This document shows, piece by piece, positions 51,573 to 60,581 of a DNA stretch of 64,000 bases. The position numbers and the translations under genes were made by a program. Under the pieces are notes generated by a model, which ran no database searches, was not told where the DNA came from, and saw only the letters and a program-made list of their open reading frames with translations. Each line of letters starts with the position of its first letter. Position 1 is the stretch's first letter. Source of the stretch: Auraticoccus cholistanensis (GTDB lineage: Bacteria > Actinomycetota > Actinomycetes > Propionibacteriales > Propionibacteriaceae); the NCBI RefSeq assembly GCF_009742705.1, contig NZ_WPCU01000010.1, positions 633,911 through 697,910 of the forward strand, written 5' to 3'.

Positions 51573-53809
51573 GCACGACGACCACCCGGGTGGAGCTGGA
51601 GATCGGCGGGATGACCTGCGCCTCCTGCGCCTCCCGCATCGAGAAGCGGCTCAACCGCCTGGACGGCGTGACCGCCACCGTCAACTACGCCACCGAGCGC
51701 GCCACCGTCACCGCCGACAGCCCGCTGGACCCCCAGCTGCTGGTCGAGGAGGTGGCCCGCACCGGCTACACCGCCAGCCTCCCCCGGCCGCGCGAGGACG
51801 CCGCGCCGCCGGAGACCGCCGCCGACCGCGAGCTGGCGACGCTGCGGCAGCGCACCCTCGGCTCGCTCGTGCTCGCCGTCCCGGTGATCGCGCTGGCCAT
51901 GGTCCCGGCCTGGCAGTTCACCTACTGGCAGTGGGCCTCGCTGGCCCTCGCCGCCCCGGTCGTGGTCTGGGGCGCCTGGCCGTTCCACCGCGCCGCCTGG
52001 CTCAACCTGCGTCACGGCAGCGCCACCATGGACACGCTGATCTCGATCGGCACCGGGGCGGCCCTGCTCTGGTCGCTCTACGCGCTGTTCCTCGGCGAGG
52101 CCGGGATGCCGGGGATGCGGCACGGCTTCGAGCTGACCATCAGCCGCACCGACGGCACCGCCAACCTCTACCTCGAGGTCGCGGCCGGGGTGACCGCCTT
52201 CGTGCTGCTGGGCCGCTACCTGGAGAAGCGCTCCCGCCGCCGCGCCGGGGACGCCCTGCGGGCCCTGCTCGACCTCGGGGCCAAGGACGTCGCCGTGCTG
52301 CGGGACGGGGTCGAGACCTCCGTGCCGGTGGAGCAGCTGGGCGTGGGCGAGGAGTTCGTGGTCCGTCCCGGCGAGAAGGTCGCCACCGACGGCGTCGTCG
52401 TCTCCGGACGCTCCGCGCTCGACGTGAGCCTGCTGACCGGGGAGTCCGTGCCCGTCGAGGTCGGCGAGGGCGACGCCGTGGTCGGCGCCTGCGTCAACGT
52501 CGGCGGCCGGCTCGTCGTGCGGGCCACCCGTGTCGGCGCGGACACCCAGCTGGCCCAGATGGCCCGGCTGGTGGAGGACGCCCAGTCCGGCAAGGCGCAG
52601 GTGCAGCGGCTGGCCGACCGGGTCTCGGCCGTCTTCGTGCCCGTGGTGGTGGCCGTCGCCGTGGCCACCCTCGGCGCCTGGATCGGCGCCGGGTACCCGC
52701 TGGAGGCGGCCTTCACCGCCGCCGTGGCGGTGCTGATCATCGCCTGCCCCTGCGCGCTCGGCCTCGCCACCCCCACCGCGCTGCTGGTGGGCACCGGCCG
52801 CGGGGCGCAGCTCGGCGTGCTGATCAAGGGCCCGGAGGTGCTCGAGTCCAGCCGCCGGGTGGACACCGTGGTGCTGGACAAGACCGGAACCGTGACCACC
52901 GGCCGGATGAGCCTGGTCGACGTCGTCCCGCTCGGCAGCACCACCGCCGAGGAGCTGCTGCGGCTCGCCGGCGCGGTGGAGGACGCCACCACGCACCCCA
53001 TCGGGCGGGCCGTCGCCGCCGGGGCCCGCGACCGGCTGGGCGTCCTGCCCCCGGTGCAGGACGTCGACGAGGTGGGCGGGCTCGGGGTCCGCGGCCGCGT
53101 CGGGGGCCGCACCGTGCTGGTCGGGCGCAGCGGGCTGCTCGACCAGGCCGGCGTCCCGGCCGAGCCGGCGCTCGACGTCGCCCGGCGCGAGGCCGAGGAG
53201 GCCGGCCGGACCGCCGTCCTGGTCGCCTGGGACGGGGCCGTCCGCGGGCTGCTGACCGTGGCCGACACGGTGAAGCCCACCAGCGCCGAGGCCGTCCGCC
53301 AGCTCGTCGGCCTCGGGCTCACCCCGGTGCTGCTGACCGGCGACCACAGCGCCGTCGCCCGCCGGGTGGCGGCCGAGGTCGGCATCGCAGAGGTGGTCGC
53401 CGAGGTGATGCCCGCCGACAAGGTCGAGACCGTGCGCCGGCTGCAGGCCCAGGGCCGGGTGGTGGCCATGGTCGGCGACGGGGTCAACGACGCGCCCGCC
53501 CTGGCCCAGGCCGACCTGGGCCTGGCCATGGGCACCGGCACCGACGTCGCCATCGAGGCCGCCGACATCACCGTCGTCCGCGGCGACCTGCGCTCCGTGG
53601 CCGACGCCGTCCGGCTGTCGCGGCGGACCCTGGCCACCATCCGCAGCAACCTGTTCTGGGCCTTCGGCTACAACGTGGCCGCGATCCCGCTGGCCGCCCT
53701 CGGCCTGCTCAACCCCATGCTGGCCGGTGCCGCGATGGCCCTGTCCAGCGTGCTGGTGGTCACCAACAGCCTGCGGCTGCGCACCTTCCGCTCGCGGGCC
53801 CAGCAGTGA
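51569..53809 (+). CDS. copA: Copper-exporting P1B-type ATPase CopA
   Basis: A 746-residue P-type ATPase that exports Cu(I) using ATP. It has one N-terminal HMA domain (C17 and C20 in [11 protein letters not shown]), the transmembrane CPC motif (C393-P-C395), the phosphorylated aspartate D437 in DKTGT, a HP motif in the ATP-binding domain (THPIG) and the hinge GDGVNDAP. All are intact. Its start overlaps the stop of the His-rich protein as ATGA. csoR follows after 44 bases. Confidence 0.96.
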   Translation: MSTTTTRVELEIGGMTCASCASRIEKRLNRLDGVTATVNYATERATVTADSPLDPQLLVEEVARTGYTASLPRPREDAAPPETAADRELATLRQRTLGSLVLAVPVIALAMVPAWQFTYWQWASLALAAPVVVWGAWPFHRAAWLNLRHGSATMDTLISIGTGAALLWSLYALFLGEAGMPGMRHGFELTISRTDGTANLYLEVAAGVTAFVLLGRYLEKRSRRRAGDALRALLDLGAKDVAVLRDGVETSVPVEQLGVGEEFVVRPGEKVATDGVVVSGRSALDVSLLTGESVPVEVGEGDAVVGACVNVGGRLVVRATRVGADTQLAQMARLVEDAQSGKAQVQRLADRVSAVFVPVVVAVAVATLGAWIGAGYPLEAAFTAAVAVLIIACPCALGLATPTALLVGTGRGAQLGVLIKGPEVLESSRRVDTVVLDKTGTVTTGRMSLVDVVPLGSTTAEELLRLAGAVEDATTHPIGRAVAAGARDRLGVLPPVQDVDEVGGLGVRGRVGGRTVLVGRSGLLDQAGVPAEPALDVARREAEEAGRTAVLVAWDGAVRGLLTVADTVKPTSAEAVRQLVGLGLTPVLLTGDHSAVARRVAAEVGIAEVVAEVMPADKVETVRRLQAQGRVVAMVGDGVNDAPALAQADLGLAMGTGTDVAIEAADITVVRGDLRSVADAVRLSRRTLATIRSNLFWAFGYNVAAIPLAALGLLNPMLAGAAMALSSVLVVTNSLRLRTFRSRAQQ

Positions 53810-53853
53810 CCACCACGCCCACGACCCCACCCGGCACCGACCAGGAGGAGACC

Positions 53854-54213
53854 ATGACCGACACCGCCAGCCCCGCCAGCGGCGAGCCCGCCGTGCCCAG
53901 CACCGAGCACGCCGGGCACGACCACGGGACCCACCACGGCTACATCAGCGACAAGGCCCGCTACCTCGCCCGGCTCAAGCGGATCGAGGGCCAGGCCCGC
54001 GGCATCCACCGGATGGTGGACGAGGAGCAGTACTGCATCGACGTGCTGACCCAGATCTCGGCGATGACCCGGGCCCTGGAGGGCGTCGCCCTCGGGCTGC
54101 TGGAGGACCACCTGCGCCACTGCGTGGTCGACGCCGCCCGCGCCGGCGGCGAGGAGGCCGAGACCAAGATCACCGAGGCCTCCGACGCCATCGCGCGCCT
54201 GGTCCGCTCCTGA
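53854..54213 (+). CDS. csoR: Copper-sensing repressor CsoR
   Basis: A 119-residue CsoR/DUF156 repressor. The copper ligands C61, H86 and C90 have the same spacing (25 and 4) as C36, H61 and C65 of the M. tuberculosis protein, so this is a copper rather than a formaldehyde or nickel sensor. An N-terminal extension of about 30 residues is His-rich (HAGHDHGTHHG) and may bind extra metal. CAGGAGGAG precedes the ATG. It should bind the inverted repeat at 50366-50405 and release it with Cu(I). Confidence 0.95.
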   Translation: MTDTASPASGEPAVPSTEHAGHDHGTHHGYISDKARYLARLKRIEGQARGIHRMVDEEQYCIDVLTQISAMTRALEGVALGLLEDHLRHCVVDAARAGGEEAETKITEASDAIARLVRS

Positions 54214-54228
54214 GGCGCCCGCGCCCGG

Positions 54229-55569
54229 TCAGGCCCGCGGGTCGTAGACCGGCGGGTCGGCCGGGCGCAGCGCCGGGTCGTCGTCGGCGAAGGTGCGGAT
54301 CCGCCCGGGCGGGGTGTGCGGGCCCTCGAAGCGGACGGTGACCCGTCCGGTGCCGCTGCCCTGCACCCAGCCCGGCCCGTGGTCGTCGTGCTCGACGTCC
54401 TGGCCGGGCCGCCAGCCGGCGGAGGGCTCCGGCGCCTCCTCCTCAGGCTCCTCCTCCACCAGCTCGGCCACCTCCGGCTCGTCGGCGTCGGAGAGCAGGT
54501 CCGCCTGGGCGTACCCGGTCAGCCCCGACACCCCGACGCCGAGCAGCCGGATGCCGTCGGACACGTCGATGCCGGACAGCAGCTCGCGGGCGTGGCGGGC
54601 CACCTCGCGGGAGGTGGAGGTGGCGTGCTGCAGGGTGCGGGAGCGGTTGGCGGTCTGGAAGTCGTAGCGGCGGACCTTGATCGTCACCGTCCGCCCGGCC
54701 AGGCCCTGGGCCCGCAGCCGCGAGGTGACGCGCTCGGCCAGCCGCGCGGCCCGGTGCTCCAGGTCGCGCCGGTCGGTGAGGTCGACCCCGAAGGTCTCCT
54801 CCGCCGAGACCGACTTGGCCTCCCGCTCGCTCACCACCGGACGGGGGTCGATCCCCCGCGACAGCGCCCACAGCCCGCTGCCGTGCGCCCGACCCAGCAG
54901 CCGCACCAGCTCCGACTCCCCCGCCCGGGCCAGCTCGCCGATGGTGGTGAAGCCGTGGCGCCGCAGCCGCTCCGCGCTGACCGAGCCGACCCCGGGGATG
55001 CGCTGCACCGGCAGCGGGGCCAGCAGCTCGGCCTGCTCGGCGGGCGGCACCACCACCAGCGCGTCCGGCTTGCGCAGGTCGGAGGCGATCTTGGCCACCA
55101 GCTTGCTGCCGCCCGCGCCCACCGAGACGGTGAGCCCGGTGAGGGCCTTGACGTCGGCGCGGAACCGCTCGGCCACCTCGGTGACCGCGGCCACGTCCCA
55201 CACCCGCCCGTCACCCCGCCCCGACAGGTCGACGTAGGCCTCGTCCAGGGACACCGGCTCCACCAGCGGGGACAGCTCGCGCGCCAGCCCCATCACCTGC
55301 GACGACACCCGCCGGTAGGCCTCGAACCGCCCGGCGAGGTAGGCGGCGTTCGGGCACAGCCGCCGGGCCTGCCCGGTCGGCATGGCCGAGCCGATCCCGA
55401 AGACCCGGGCCTCGTAGGAGGCGGTGGCCACCACCCCGCGTCCGCCGACGCCACCCACCACCACCGGCTTGCCCCGCAGCGACGGCTTGTCCCGCTGCTC
55501 GACCGCGGCGAAGAAGGCGTCCAGGTCCAGGTGCAGCACACCGGGGCGGGACGGATCGGGAGGCGGCAC
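54229..55569 (-). CDS. dinB: DNA polymerase IV (Y-family)
   Basis: Translesion polymerase. In the 446-residue protein the catalytic acids are D15 in HLDLDAFFA and D109-E110 in VSLDEAYVD. The helix-hairpin-helix IPGVGSVSAERL, little-finger domain and QTANRSRTL segment are present. The C terminus extends about 75 residues past the little finger with an acidic linker and a KOW-like HDDHGPGWVQGSGTGRVTVRFEG module, seen in some actinobacterial DinB proteins; no canonical beta-clamp motif was identified. The start is GTG six bases after a GAGAAT box. No LexA box was recognised. Confidence 0.92.
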   Translation of the reverse strand: MPPPDPSRPGVLHLDLDAFFAAVEQRDKPSLRGKPVVVGGVGGRGVVATASYEARVFGIGSAMPTGQARRLCPNAAYLAGRFEAYRRVSSQVMGLARELSPLVEPVSLDEAYVDLSGRGDGRVWDVAAVTEVAERFRADVKALTGLTVSVGAGGSKLVAKIASDLRKPDALVVVPPAEQAELLAPLPVQRIPGVGSVSAERLRRHGFTTIGELARAGESELVRLLGRAHGSGLWALSRGIDPRPVVSEREAKSVSAEETFGVDLTDRRDLEHRAARLAERVTSRLRAQGLAGRTVTIKVRRYDFQTANRSRTLQHATSTSREVARHARELLSGIDVSDGIRLLGVGVSGLTGYAQADLLSDADEPEVAELVEEEPEEEAPEPSAGWRPGQDVEHDDHGPGWVQGSGTGRVTVRFEGPHTPPGRIRTFADDDPALRPADPPVYDPRA

Positions 55570-55664
55570 ACCCCGATTCTCCCCTCCGGTGGCCGCGAGT
55601 ACCTTCTGACGTCATCGAGCCGGTGCGGCACGGTGCCCACCGGAGGGAGGAGGACGAGGACGCC

Positions 55665-56087
55665 ATGGTGACCGACCAGCGCCGCACCCACCGCAAGGCC
55701 CGCCCGCCGTGGCACAAGGCCTACTCCTTCGGCCTCGTGACGGCCGCCCTGTTCCTCTTCTCCTGGGTCGGGCAGTTCGTCTTCCAGATGCTGGTGGTGC
55801 GCAACGAGGCCGAGCAGCACGGCCGGCCCTTCTCCTGGTCGGAGTTCGCCGTGCAGTTCGGCGCCTCGACGATGGAGAACTGGCAGTCGGAGTTCCTGCA
55901 GCTGGTCTGGCAGGCCGCCGGGCTCGCGCTGTTCTACTTCTGGGGCTCGTCGCAGTCCCGCGAGGGCGACGACCGGCTCGAGGCCAAGGTGGACCGGCTG
56001 CTGATGGAGATCGACGTCGACCCGGCCGAGTTCGACTACCGCGAGAGCGACGACGCCGACCGCCGGGAGAGCCTGGGCCGCTCCTGA
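55665..56087 (+). CDS. DUF6766 membrane protein
   Basis: A 140-residue protein with two membrane helices (about 17-38 and 78-97), the conserved segment ENWQSEFLQLVWQAAGLALFYFWGSSQSREGDDR of DUF6766 (positions 69-102), and an acidic C-terminal tail. GGAGGGAGGAGGA precedes; the ATG at 55665 is preferred over the upstream ATG at 55623. Function unknown. It converges on the cation exporter gene with only four bases between the stop codons. Confidence 0.78.
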   Translation: MVTDQRRTHRKARPPWHKAYSFGLVTAALFLFSWVGQFVFQMLVVRNEAEQHGRPFSWSEFAVQFGASTMENWQSEFLQLVWQAAGLALFYFWGSSQSREGDDRLEAKVDRLLMEIDVDPAEFDYRESDDADRRESLGRS

Positions 56088-56091
56088 GGGC

Positions 56092-57000
56092 TCACCAGCG
56101 CAGCTGCTGGCAGCCCGAGTGGTCCACCGGGTCGATCTGCACGGTCGCGTGCTCGACGCCGAAGCGGTCACGCATCAGCTCGCCGGCGGCGTCCAGCACG
56201 GCGTGGGTGTCGGCGCCGGCGGCGGCCACCAGGTGCACGGTGGCGACGTCCATCCCCGAGGTCAGCGTCCACAGGTGCAGGTCGTGCACGTCGACCACGC
56301 CCGGCAGCGCGGCCAGCGCGGTGCGCACCTCCTCGGGGTCGAGGCCGGCGGGCGTGTGCTGGGCCAGCACCGACAGCACCTCCCGGGCCAGCAGCACCGC
56401 CCGCACGGCGACGAAGACCGCCAGGGCGAGCCCGATGCCGACGTCCCAGCGGGGGTCGCCGGTCAGCAGCACCAGCGCGCCGGCCACCACCACCCCGACG
56501 GAGCCGACGGCGTCCGCGGCCACCTCCAGGTAGGCGCCCTTGACGTTGAGGCTCTCCCGCGCGCCGGCGCGCAGCAGCAGCAGGGCGACCACGTTGACCG
56601 CCAGCACGAGCACGCCCACGGCCAGCACGGGCGACGCGGCGAGCGGGGGCGGGTGGCCGATCCGGCCCACCGCCTCCACCGCGATGGCGACCGCGACGCC
56701 GAGCATCACCAGCACGGCCAGGCCGGAGGCGAAGACCTCCACCCGGTAGGAGCCGAAGCTGCGCCGACCGCTGCGGTCGGTCCGCGTGGCGATGCGGGTG
56801 GCCACCAGCGCGACGGCCAGCACCAGCACGTCCCCGGCCATGTGACCGGCGTCGGAGAGCAGCGCGAGCGAGCCGGTCAGCACGCCGGTCACCGCCTCCA
56901 CCACCCAGAACCCGGCCGCCAGCACGAGCGCGAGCGCCAGCCGACCCCGGTGCCGGCCGCCGGCGTGGCCGGGCGGGCCGTGCGTGTGCCCGGCGCCCAT
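56092..57000 (-). CDS. Cation diffusion facilitator (CzcD/ZitB-like zinc exporter)
   Basis: A 302-residue CDF antiporter with six membrane helices and a cytoplasmic C-terminal domain. The TM2 metal site is SDAGHMAGD (D50, H53, D57). In TM5 the usual HxxxD is ExxxD (E159, D163 in YLEVAADAVGS), a form I recall from other actinobacterial CDFs and which may alter metal preference. A His-rich start (HTHGPPGHAGGRH) is typical. It probably exports Zn2+, Cd2+ or Co2+ in exchange for protons. Divergent from the acetate transporter operon. Confidence 0.9.
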   Translation of the reverse strand: MGAGHTHGPPGHAGGRHRGRLALALVLAAGFWVVEAVTGVLTGSLALLSDAGHMAGDVLVLAVALVATRIATRTDRSGRRSFGSYRVEVFASGLAVLVMLGVAVAIAVEAVGRIGHPPPLAASPVLAVGVLVLAVNVVALLLLRAGARESLNVKGAYLEVAADAVGSVGVVVAGALVLLTGDPRWDVGIGLALAVFVAVRAVLLAREVLSVLAQHTPAGLDPEEVRTALAALPGVVDVHDLHLWTLTSGMDVATVHLVAAAGADTHAVLDAAGELMRDRFGVEHATVQIDPVDHSGCQQLRW

Positions 57001-57117
57001 CAGCGACCACCCCGGCGGGGCCGACGCGGTCCGCGGGTCGTCGCGCTGGGAGCTGCTCGCATGCTCCGACCGTAGGAGGGTCCGACGCGCGCCACCAGGG
57101 CGGGGCGGTGCTGCCGG

Positions 57118-57133
57118 TGTGACTCACGTCGCA
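57118..57133. promoter_or_regulatory. CRP/GlxR-like site upstream of the acetate transporter operon
   Basis: TGTGACTCACGTCGCA fits TGTGA-N6-TCACA with one mismatch. It ends just before a TACTGT -10 box (57135-57140), covering the -35 position, so the bound factor would sit on the promoter. Confidence 0.55.
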
Positions 57134-57134
57134 C

Positions 57135-57140
57135 TACTGT
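57135..57140 (+). promoter_or_regulatory. -10 box of the DUF485-actP operon
   Basis: TACTGT, identical to the rplU -10 box, with a 57-base stretch to the ATG. The matching -35 region (TGCCGG) is poor, as expected for an activated promoter. Confidence 0.5.
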
Positions 57141-57197
57141 GATCACGGACCCCCGCGGTCTCCGTGCTGATTCGGTCGACGACGATCTGGAGGCACC

Positions 57198-57551
57198 ATG
57201 AGCGATCCCCTGCCCGGGACCGGCGAGCGCTACGCCGCGCTGGCCGCCCGCCCCGAGTTCACCGAGCTGCGACGGCGCTACCTGCGCTTCGTGGTCCCGG
57301 CCACCATCACCTTCATGGCCTGGTACGTGCTGTACGTGGCCTGCAACAACTGGGCCCGCGGGTTCATGAACCAGCAGGTGGTCGGCCACGTCAACGTGGC
57401 GGTGGTGTTCGGCCTGCTGCAGTTCGTCTCGACCTTCGGCATCGCGGTGCTCTACGCCCGCTACTCCACCCGCCGGCTCGACCCGCTGGCCGAGCAGCTC
57501 AACCAGGAGTTCGAGTCCGACGGCGGCACCGGCAGGGAGGTCCGGCGGTGA
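57198..57551 (+). CDS. DUF485 membrane protein (acetate permease partner)
   Basis: A 117-residue protein with two membrane helices (about 32-52 and 66-87), of the DUF485/YjcH family that is almost always encoded before actP. Typical segments are RRRYLRFVVPATITFMAWYVLYV and GLLQFVSTFGIAVLYARYS. TGGAGG precedes the ATG. Its stop overlaps the GTG of actP as GTGA. It probably assists or stabilises the symporter. Confidence 0.9.
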   Translation: MSDPLPGTGERYAALAARPEFTELRRRYLRFVVPATITFMAWYVLYVACNNWARGFMNQQVVGHVNVAVVFGLLQFVSTFGIAVLYARYSTRRLDPLAEQLNQEFESDGGTGREVRR

Positions 57552-59152
57552 ACAACCAGGTCCTGATCGTCGTCCTCTTCCTGGCGGTGGTGGCGCTGAC
57601 GCTGGGCATCACCATCTGGGCCTCGCGGCAGAACCGCTCCGCCGCCGACTACTACGCCGGCGGACGCAGCTTCTCGGGGTTCCAGAACGGGCTGGCCATC
57701 GGCGGGGACTACATGTCGGCCGCCTCGTTCCTGGGGATCTCGGGCTCGATCGCGCTCTACGGCTACGACGGCTTCCTCTACTCCATCGGCTTCCTGGTCG
57801 CCTGGCTGGTCGCCCTGCTGCTGGTGGCCGAGCTGCTGCGCAACTCCGGGCGCTACACCATGGCCGACCAGCTCGCCTACCGGATGAAGCAGGTGCCGGT
57901 GCGCAGCGCCGCCGCGCTGTCGACCATCGTGGTGTCGATCTTCTACCTGCTGGCCCAGATGGTCGGCGCGGGCAGCCTGGTGTCGCTGCTGCTGGGCGTG
58001 GACTCGCCGGCCCTGAAGAACACCGTGATCGCCGTCGTCGGTCTGCTGATGATCATCTACGTCACCTTCGGCGGCATGAAGGGCACCACCTGGGTGCAGA
58101 TCGTCAAGGCCGTGCTGCTGATGGTCGGCTCGCTGCTGATCAGCCTGCTGGTGCTGGCGAAGTTCGGCTTCAACCTGTCCGCGCTGCTGGGTGCGGCGGC
58201 GGAGCGCTCGGGCAAGGGCGAGGCCTTCCTGCAGCCCGGCCAGCTGTACGGCCGCGACCTCGTCGGCCAGTTCGACTTCCTCTCCCTCGGGCTGGCCCTC
58301 GTGCTCGGCACCGCCGGGCTGCCGCACATCCTGATCCGCTTCTACACCACCCCGACGGCGAAGGCGGCCCGCAAGTCGGTGCTGTGGGCCATCGGGCTGA
58401 TCGGCAGCTTCTACCTGATGACCCTGGTGCTGGGCTTCGGCGCCGCGGCGCTGGTGGAGACCGGTCAGGGCTCGCCGGTGGCGACCTCGGCCGGCAACGT
58501 GGCCTCGCCGCTGCTCGCCGAGGCGGTCGGCGGCGGGGAGGGCAGCCTGGGCGGGTCGGTGCTGCTGGCGCTGATCTCCGCGGTGGCCTTCGCCACCATC
58601 CTCGCGGTGGTGGCCGGGCTGACGCTGACCTCGGCCACGTCGGTGGCCCACGACCTGTACGCCACCGTCTGGAAGAAGGGCCAGGTGACGGAGAAGCAGG
58701 AGGTCCGCACCGCCCGCGTGGCCGCGATCGTCATCGGGGTCGTGGCCATCGCGCTGGCCATCCCCGCGCAGAGCCTCAACATCGCCTTCCTGGTCGCCCT
58801 CGCCTTCGCCACGGCGGCCTCGGCGAACCTGCCGACGCTGATCTACAACCTGTTCTGGCGCCGCTTCAACACCCGGGGCGCCTGCTGGAGCATCTACGGC
58901 GGGCTGATCGCCTCGGTCGGGCTGGTGCTGTTCTCCCCCGTGGTCTCCGGTGGCCCGCGCTCGCTGATCCCCTCGGTCGACTTCGCCTGGTTCCCGCTGA
59001 ACAACCCCGGTCTGGTCTCCATCCCGATCGGGTTCCTCTGCGGCTACCTCGGCACCCTGCTCGGTGGTCGCGAGGCGGGTGAGGACCGCTACACCGAGCT
59101 CCAGGTCCGCTCCCTCACCGGCGCCGGCGCGGAGAAGGCGGTCCAGCACTGA
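57548..59152 (+). CDS. actP: Cation/acetate symporter ActP (SSS family)
   Basis: A 534-residue sodium:solute symporter with about thirteen membrane helices. The opening has YYAGGRSFSGFQNGLAIGGDYMSAASFLG, the usual acetate permease signature, and the family segment GTAGLPHILIRFYTTPTAKAARKSV is present. It imports acetate and other short monocarboxylates (glycolate, propionate). It is translationally coupled to DUF485. A GCCGGC-TCCC-GCCGGC hairpin shortly after the stop may terminate. The CRP/GlxR-like site upstream suggests carbon-source control. Confidence 0.93.
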   Translation: MNNQVLIVVLFLAVVALTLGITIWASRQNRSAADYYAGGRSFSGFQNGLAIGGDYMSAASFLGISGSIALYGYDGFLYSIGFLVAWLVALLLVAELLRNSGRYTMADQLAYRMKQVPVRSAAALSTIVVSIFYLLAQMVGAGSLVSLLLGVDSPALKNTVIAVVGLLMIIYVTFGGMKGTTWVQIVKAVLLMVGSLLISLLVLAKFGFNLSALLGAAAERSGKGEAFLQPGQLYGRDLVGQFDFLSLGLALVLGTAGLPHILIRFYTTPTAKAARKSVLWAIGLIGSFYLMTLVLGFGAAALVETGQGSPVATSAGNVASPLLAEAVGGGEGSLGGSVLLALISAVAFATILAVVAGLTLTSATSVAHDLYATVWKKGQVTEKQEVRTARVAAIVIGVVAIALAIPAQSLNIAFLVALAFATAASANLPTLIYNLFWRRFNTRGACWSIYGGLIASVGLVLFSPVVSGGPRSLIPSVDFAWFPLNNPGLVSIPIGFLCGYLGTLLGGREAGEDRYTELQVRSLTGAGAEKAVQH

Positions 59153-59227
59153 CGTGATCGGCCGGCTCCCGCCGGCGTCCGCGCGGACGGTCGAGCCGTT
59201 CTCCACCACCGTGCCCTGACGGCCCCC

Positions 59228-59239
59228 TAGCCTGACCAC
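59228..59239 (+). promoter_or_regulatory. Leaderless promoter of the second PH-like membrane protein
   Basis: TAGCCT at 59228-59233, six bases, then GTG at 59240. Confidence 0.6.
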
Positions 59240-59746
59240 GTGGAGGACGTCGTCGAGATCCGCACCCGCCCGACGCGGGGGTGGGTCGTCAGCCTGACGG
59301 CGACCTCTCTCTTCGCCCTCGCGCTCGTCGTGGCCTCCCTCTGGGGGGAGGTACGGCCGATGGGGCTGGTGTGGGCCATCACCCTGGGCGGCTACGGGGT
59401 CTGGACGGCGCTGGACGAACGAGCACGGAACCGGGGACGGGCCCTCGTGCTGCGCATCGACGGGCACGGGATCAGCACGGCCTCCGGACGACGGCTCCCC
59501 TGGGACGACGTGCACAGCCTCCGGCTCCGGCCGGGTCCACGGCTGTGGCCGGCGCCCCGGCCGCGGCTGGTCGTGGTCGACGGCGCCCAGGCCGGGTTCG
59601 CCCGACGCGCCGGGAGCAGGCCGGAGTCCCACCAGGTACCGCTGTGGAACCTGAGCCTCGAGCCCGACGAGATCGTTCATGCCCTCCGCCGCCACGCGCC
59701 CGAGCGGCTGCACGACGCACTGCCCCGGGGAGCCGGCCGCCGCTGA
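59240..59746 (+). CDS. Two-TM protein with PH-like domain
   Basis: A 168-residue protein with two membrane helices (about 15-58) and a C-terminal PH-like region (LRIDGHGISTASGRRLPWDDVHSLRLR...). It shares its layout with the protein at 45310, including the DG/DEG turn followed by W(D/S)DV, though overall identity looks low. The GTG start is six bases after TAGCCT, consistent with a leaderless message. Function unknown. It converges on the alpha/beta hydrolase gene. Confidence 0.65.
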   Translation: MEDVVEIRTRPTRGWVVSLTATSLFALALVVASLWGEVRPMGLVWAITLGGYGVWTALDERARNRGRALVLRIDGHGISTASGRRLPWDDVHSLRLRPGPRLWPAPRPRLVVVDGAQAGFARRAGSRPESHQVPLWNLSLEPDEIVHALRRHAPERLHDALPRGAGRR

Positions 59747-59761
59747 GGAGGGCAGTCCCGC

Positions 59762-60397
59762 TCAGTGCAGGCGCGTCAGCCAGTCGGCGGCCAGCGCGGT
59801 CCAGCTCCCGGCGCCCGGCTCGCCCCCGGCCAGGCCGAAGCCGTGGACGCCGTCGGGGAAGACGTGCAGCTCGTGCGGCACGCCGGCCGCGGCCAGTGCC
59901 CCGGCCAGCCGGTAGCTGTGCTCCACCGGGACGAGCTCGTCGGCGGCGGTGTGCCAGACGAACGTCGGCGGGGCGTCGGCGGTGACCAGCCGCTCCAGGC
60001 TGGTCGCCGCCCGCAGCTCCTCGTCGGCGTCGGCGCCGAGCAGCTCCTGCCGCGAGCCGGCGTGGGTGTCGGTGACCATCGAGACCACCGGGTAGCAGAG
60101 CAGCGCGAAGTCGGGACGCTCCCCGGCCGCTGCTCCCGGCGCGTAGGCCGCCATGCCGGCGGCGTGCCCGCCGGCGGAGAACCCCAGCACCCCCACCCGG
60201 GTCGCGCCCGCCCGACGGGCGTCGGCGACGGCCCGGCGGACCGCCTGCAACGGCCCGGGGTGCCGGGTCCTGACCGGGTAGCGCAGCACGCTGGCGGCCA
60301 GCCCGAGCGTGTGCAGCCACCCGGCGACGGGCTCGGCCTCGTGCGGGGCCAGGTGGGCGTAGCCGCCGCCGGGCAGCACCAGGACATGGGTCTCCAC
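59762..60397 (-). CDS. Alpha/beta hydrolase (BD-FAE/esterase-like)
   Basis: A 211-residue alpha/beta hydrolase. It has an oxyanion GGGY motif near the N terminus, the nucleophile elbow GFSAGGHAAG, the acid in AADELVP and the base in DGVHGFGL, so the triad is complete. It resembles small carboxylesterases or acetyl-xylan esterase-like proteins. The GTG start has no ribosome site, and the 100 bases upstream look coding in another frame, so the true N terminus is uncertain. Substrate unknown. Confidence 0.82.
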   Translation of the reverse strand: METHVLVLPGGGYAHLAPHEAEPVAGWLHTLGLAASVLRYPVRTRHPGPLQAVRRAVADARRAGATRVGVLGFSAGGHAAGMAAYAPGAAAGERPDFALLCYPVVSMVTDTHAGSRQELLGADADEELRAATSLERLVTADAPPTFVWHTAADELVPVEHSYRLAGALAAAGVPHELHVFPDGVHGFGLAGGEPGAGSWTALAADWLTRLH

Positions 60398-60569
60398 CGG
60401 ATGAGGAGACCACGCGGAAGGTGCTGGTGTCGATGACGGGGCGGGTGACGGACGTCGCTGGCTCCTCGAGTGCCTGCCGCTGCGCGACGTGCATGACGAC
60501 GACGCCGGGCAGCCTTGCGGCCAGGACGTGACCGGCGCGCGACGACGGCCGGTGCCGGGACGGGGACAC

Positions 60570-60581
60570 TAGTCTGCTGCC
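60570..60581 (+). promoter_or_regulatory. Leaderless promoter of the Ser/Thr kinase gene
   Basis: TAGTCT at 60570-60575, six bases, then the ATG at 60582. Confidence 0.6.

Noticed and set aside
54214..54228. LexA box near dinB
   Set aside because: No GAAC-N4-GTTC-type palindrome was found on either side of the gene, so SOS control is not supported.
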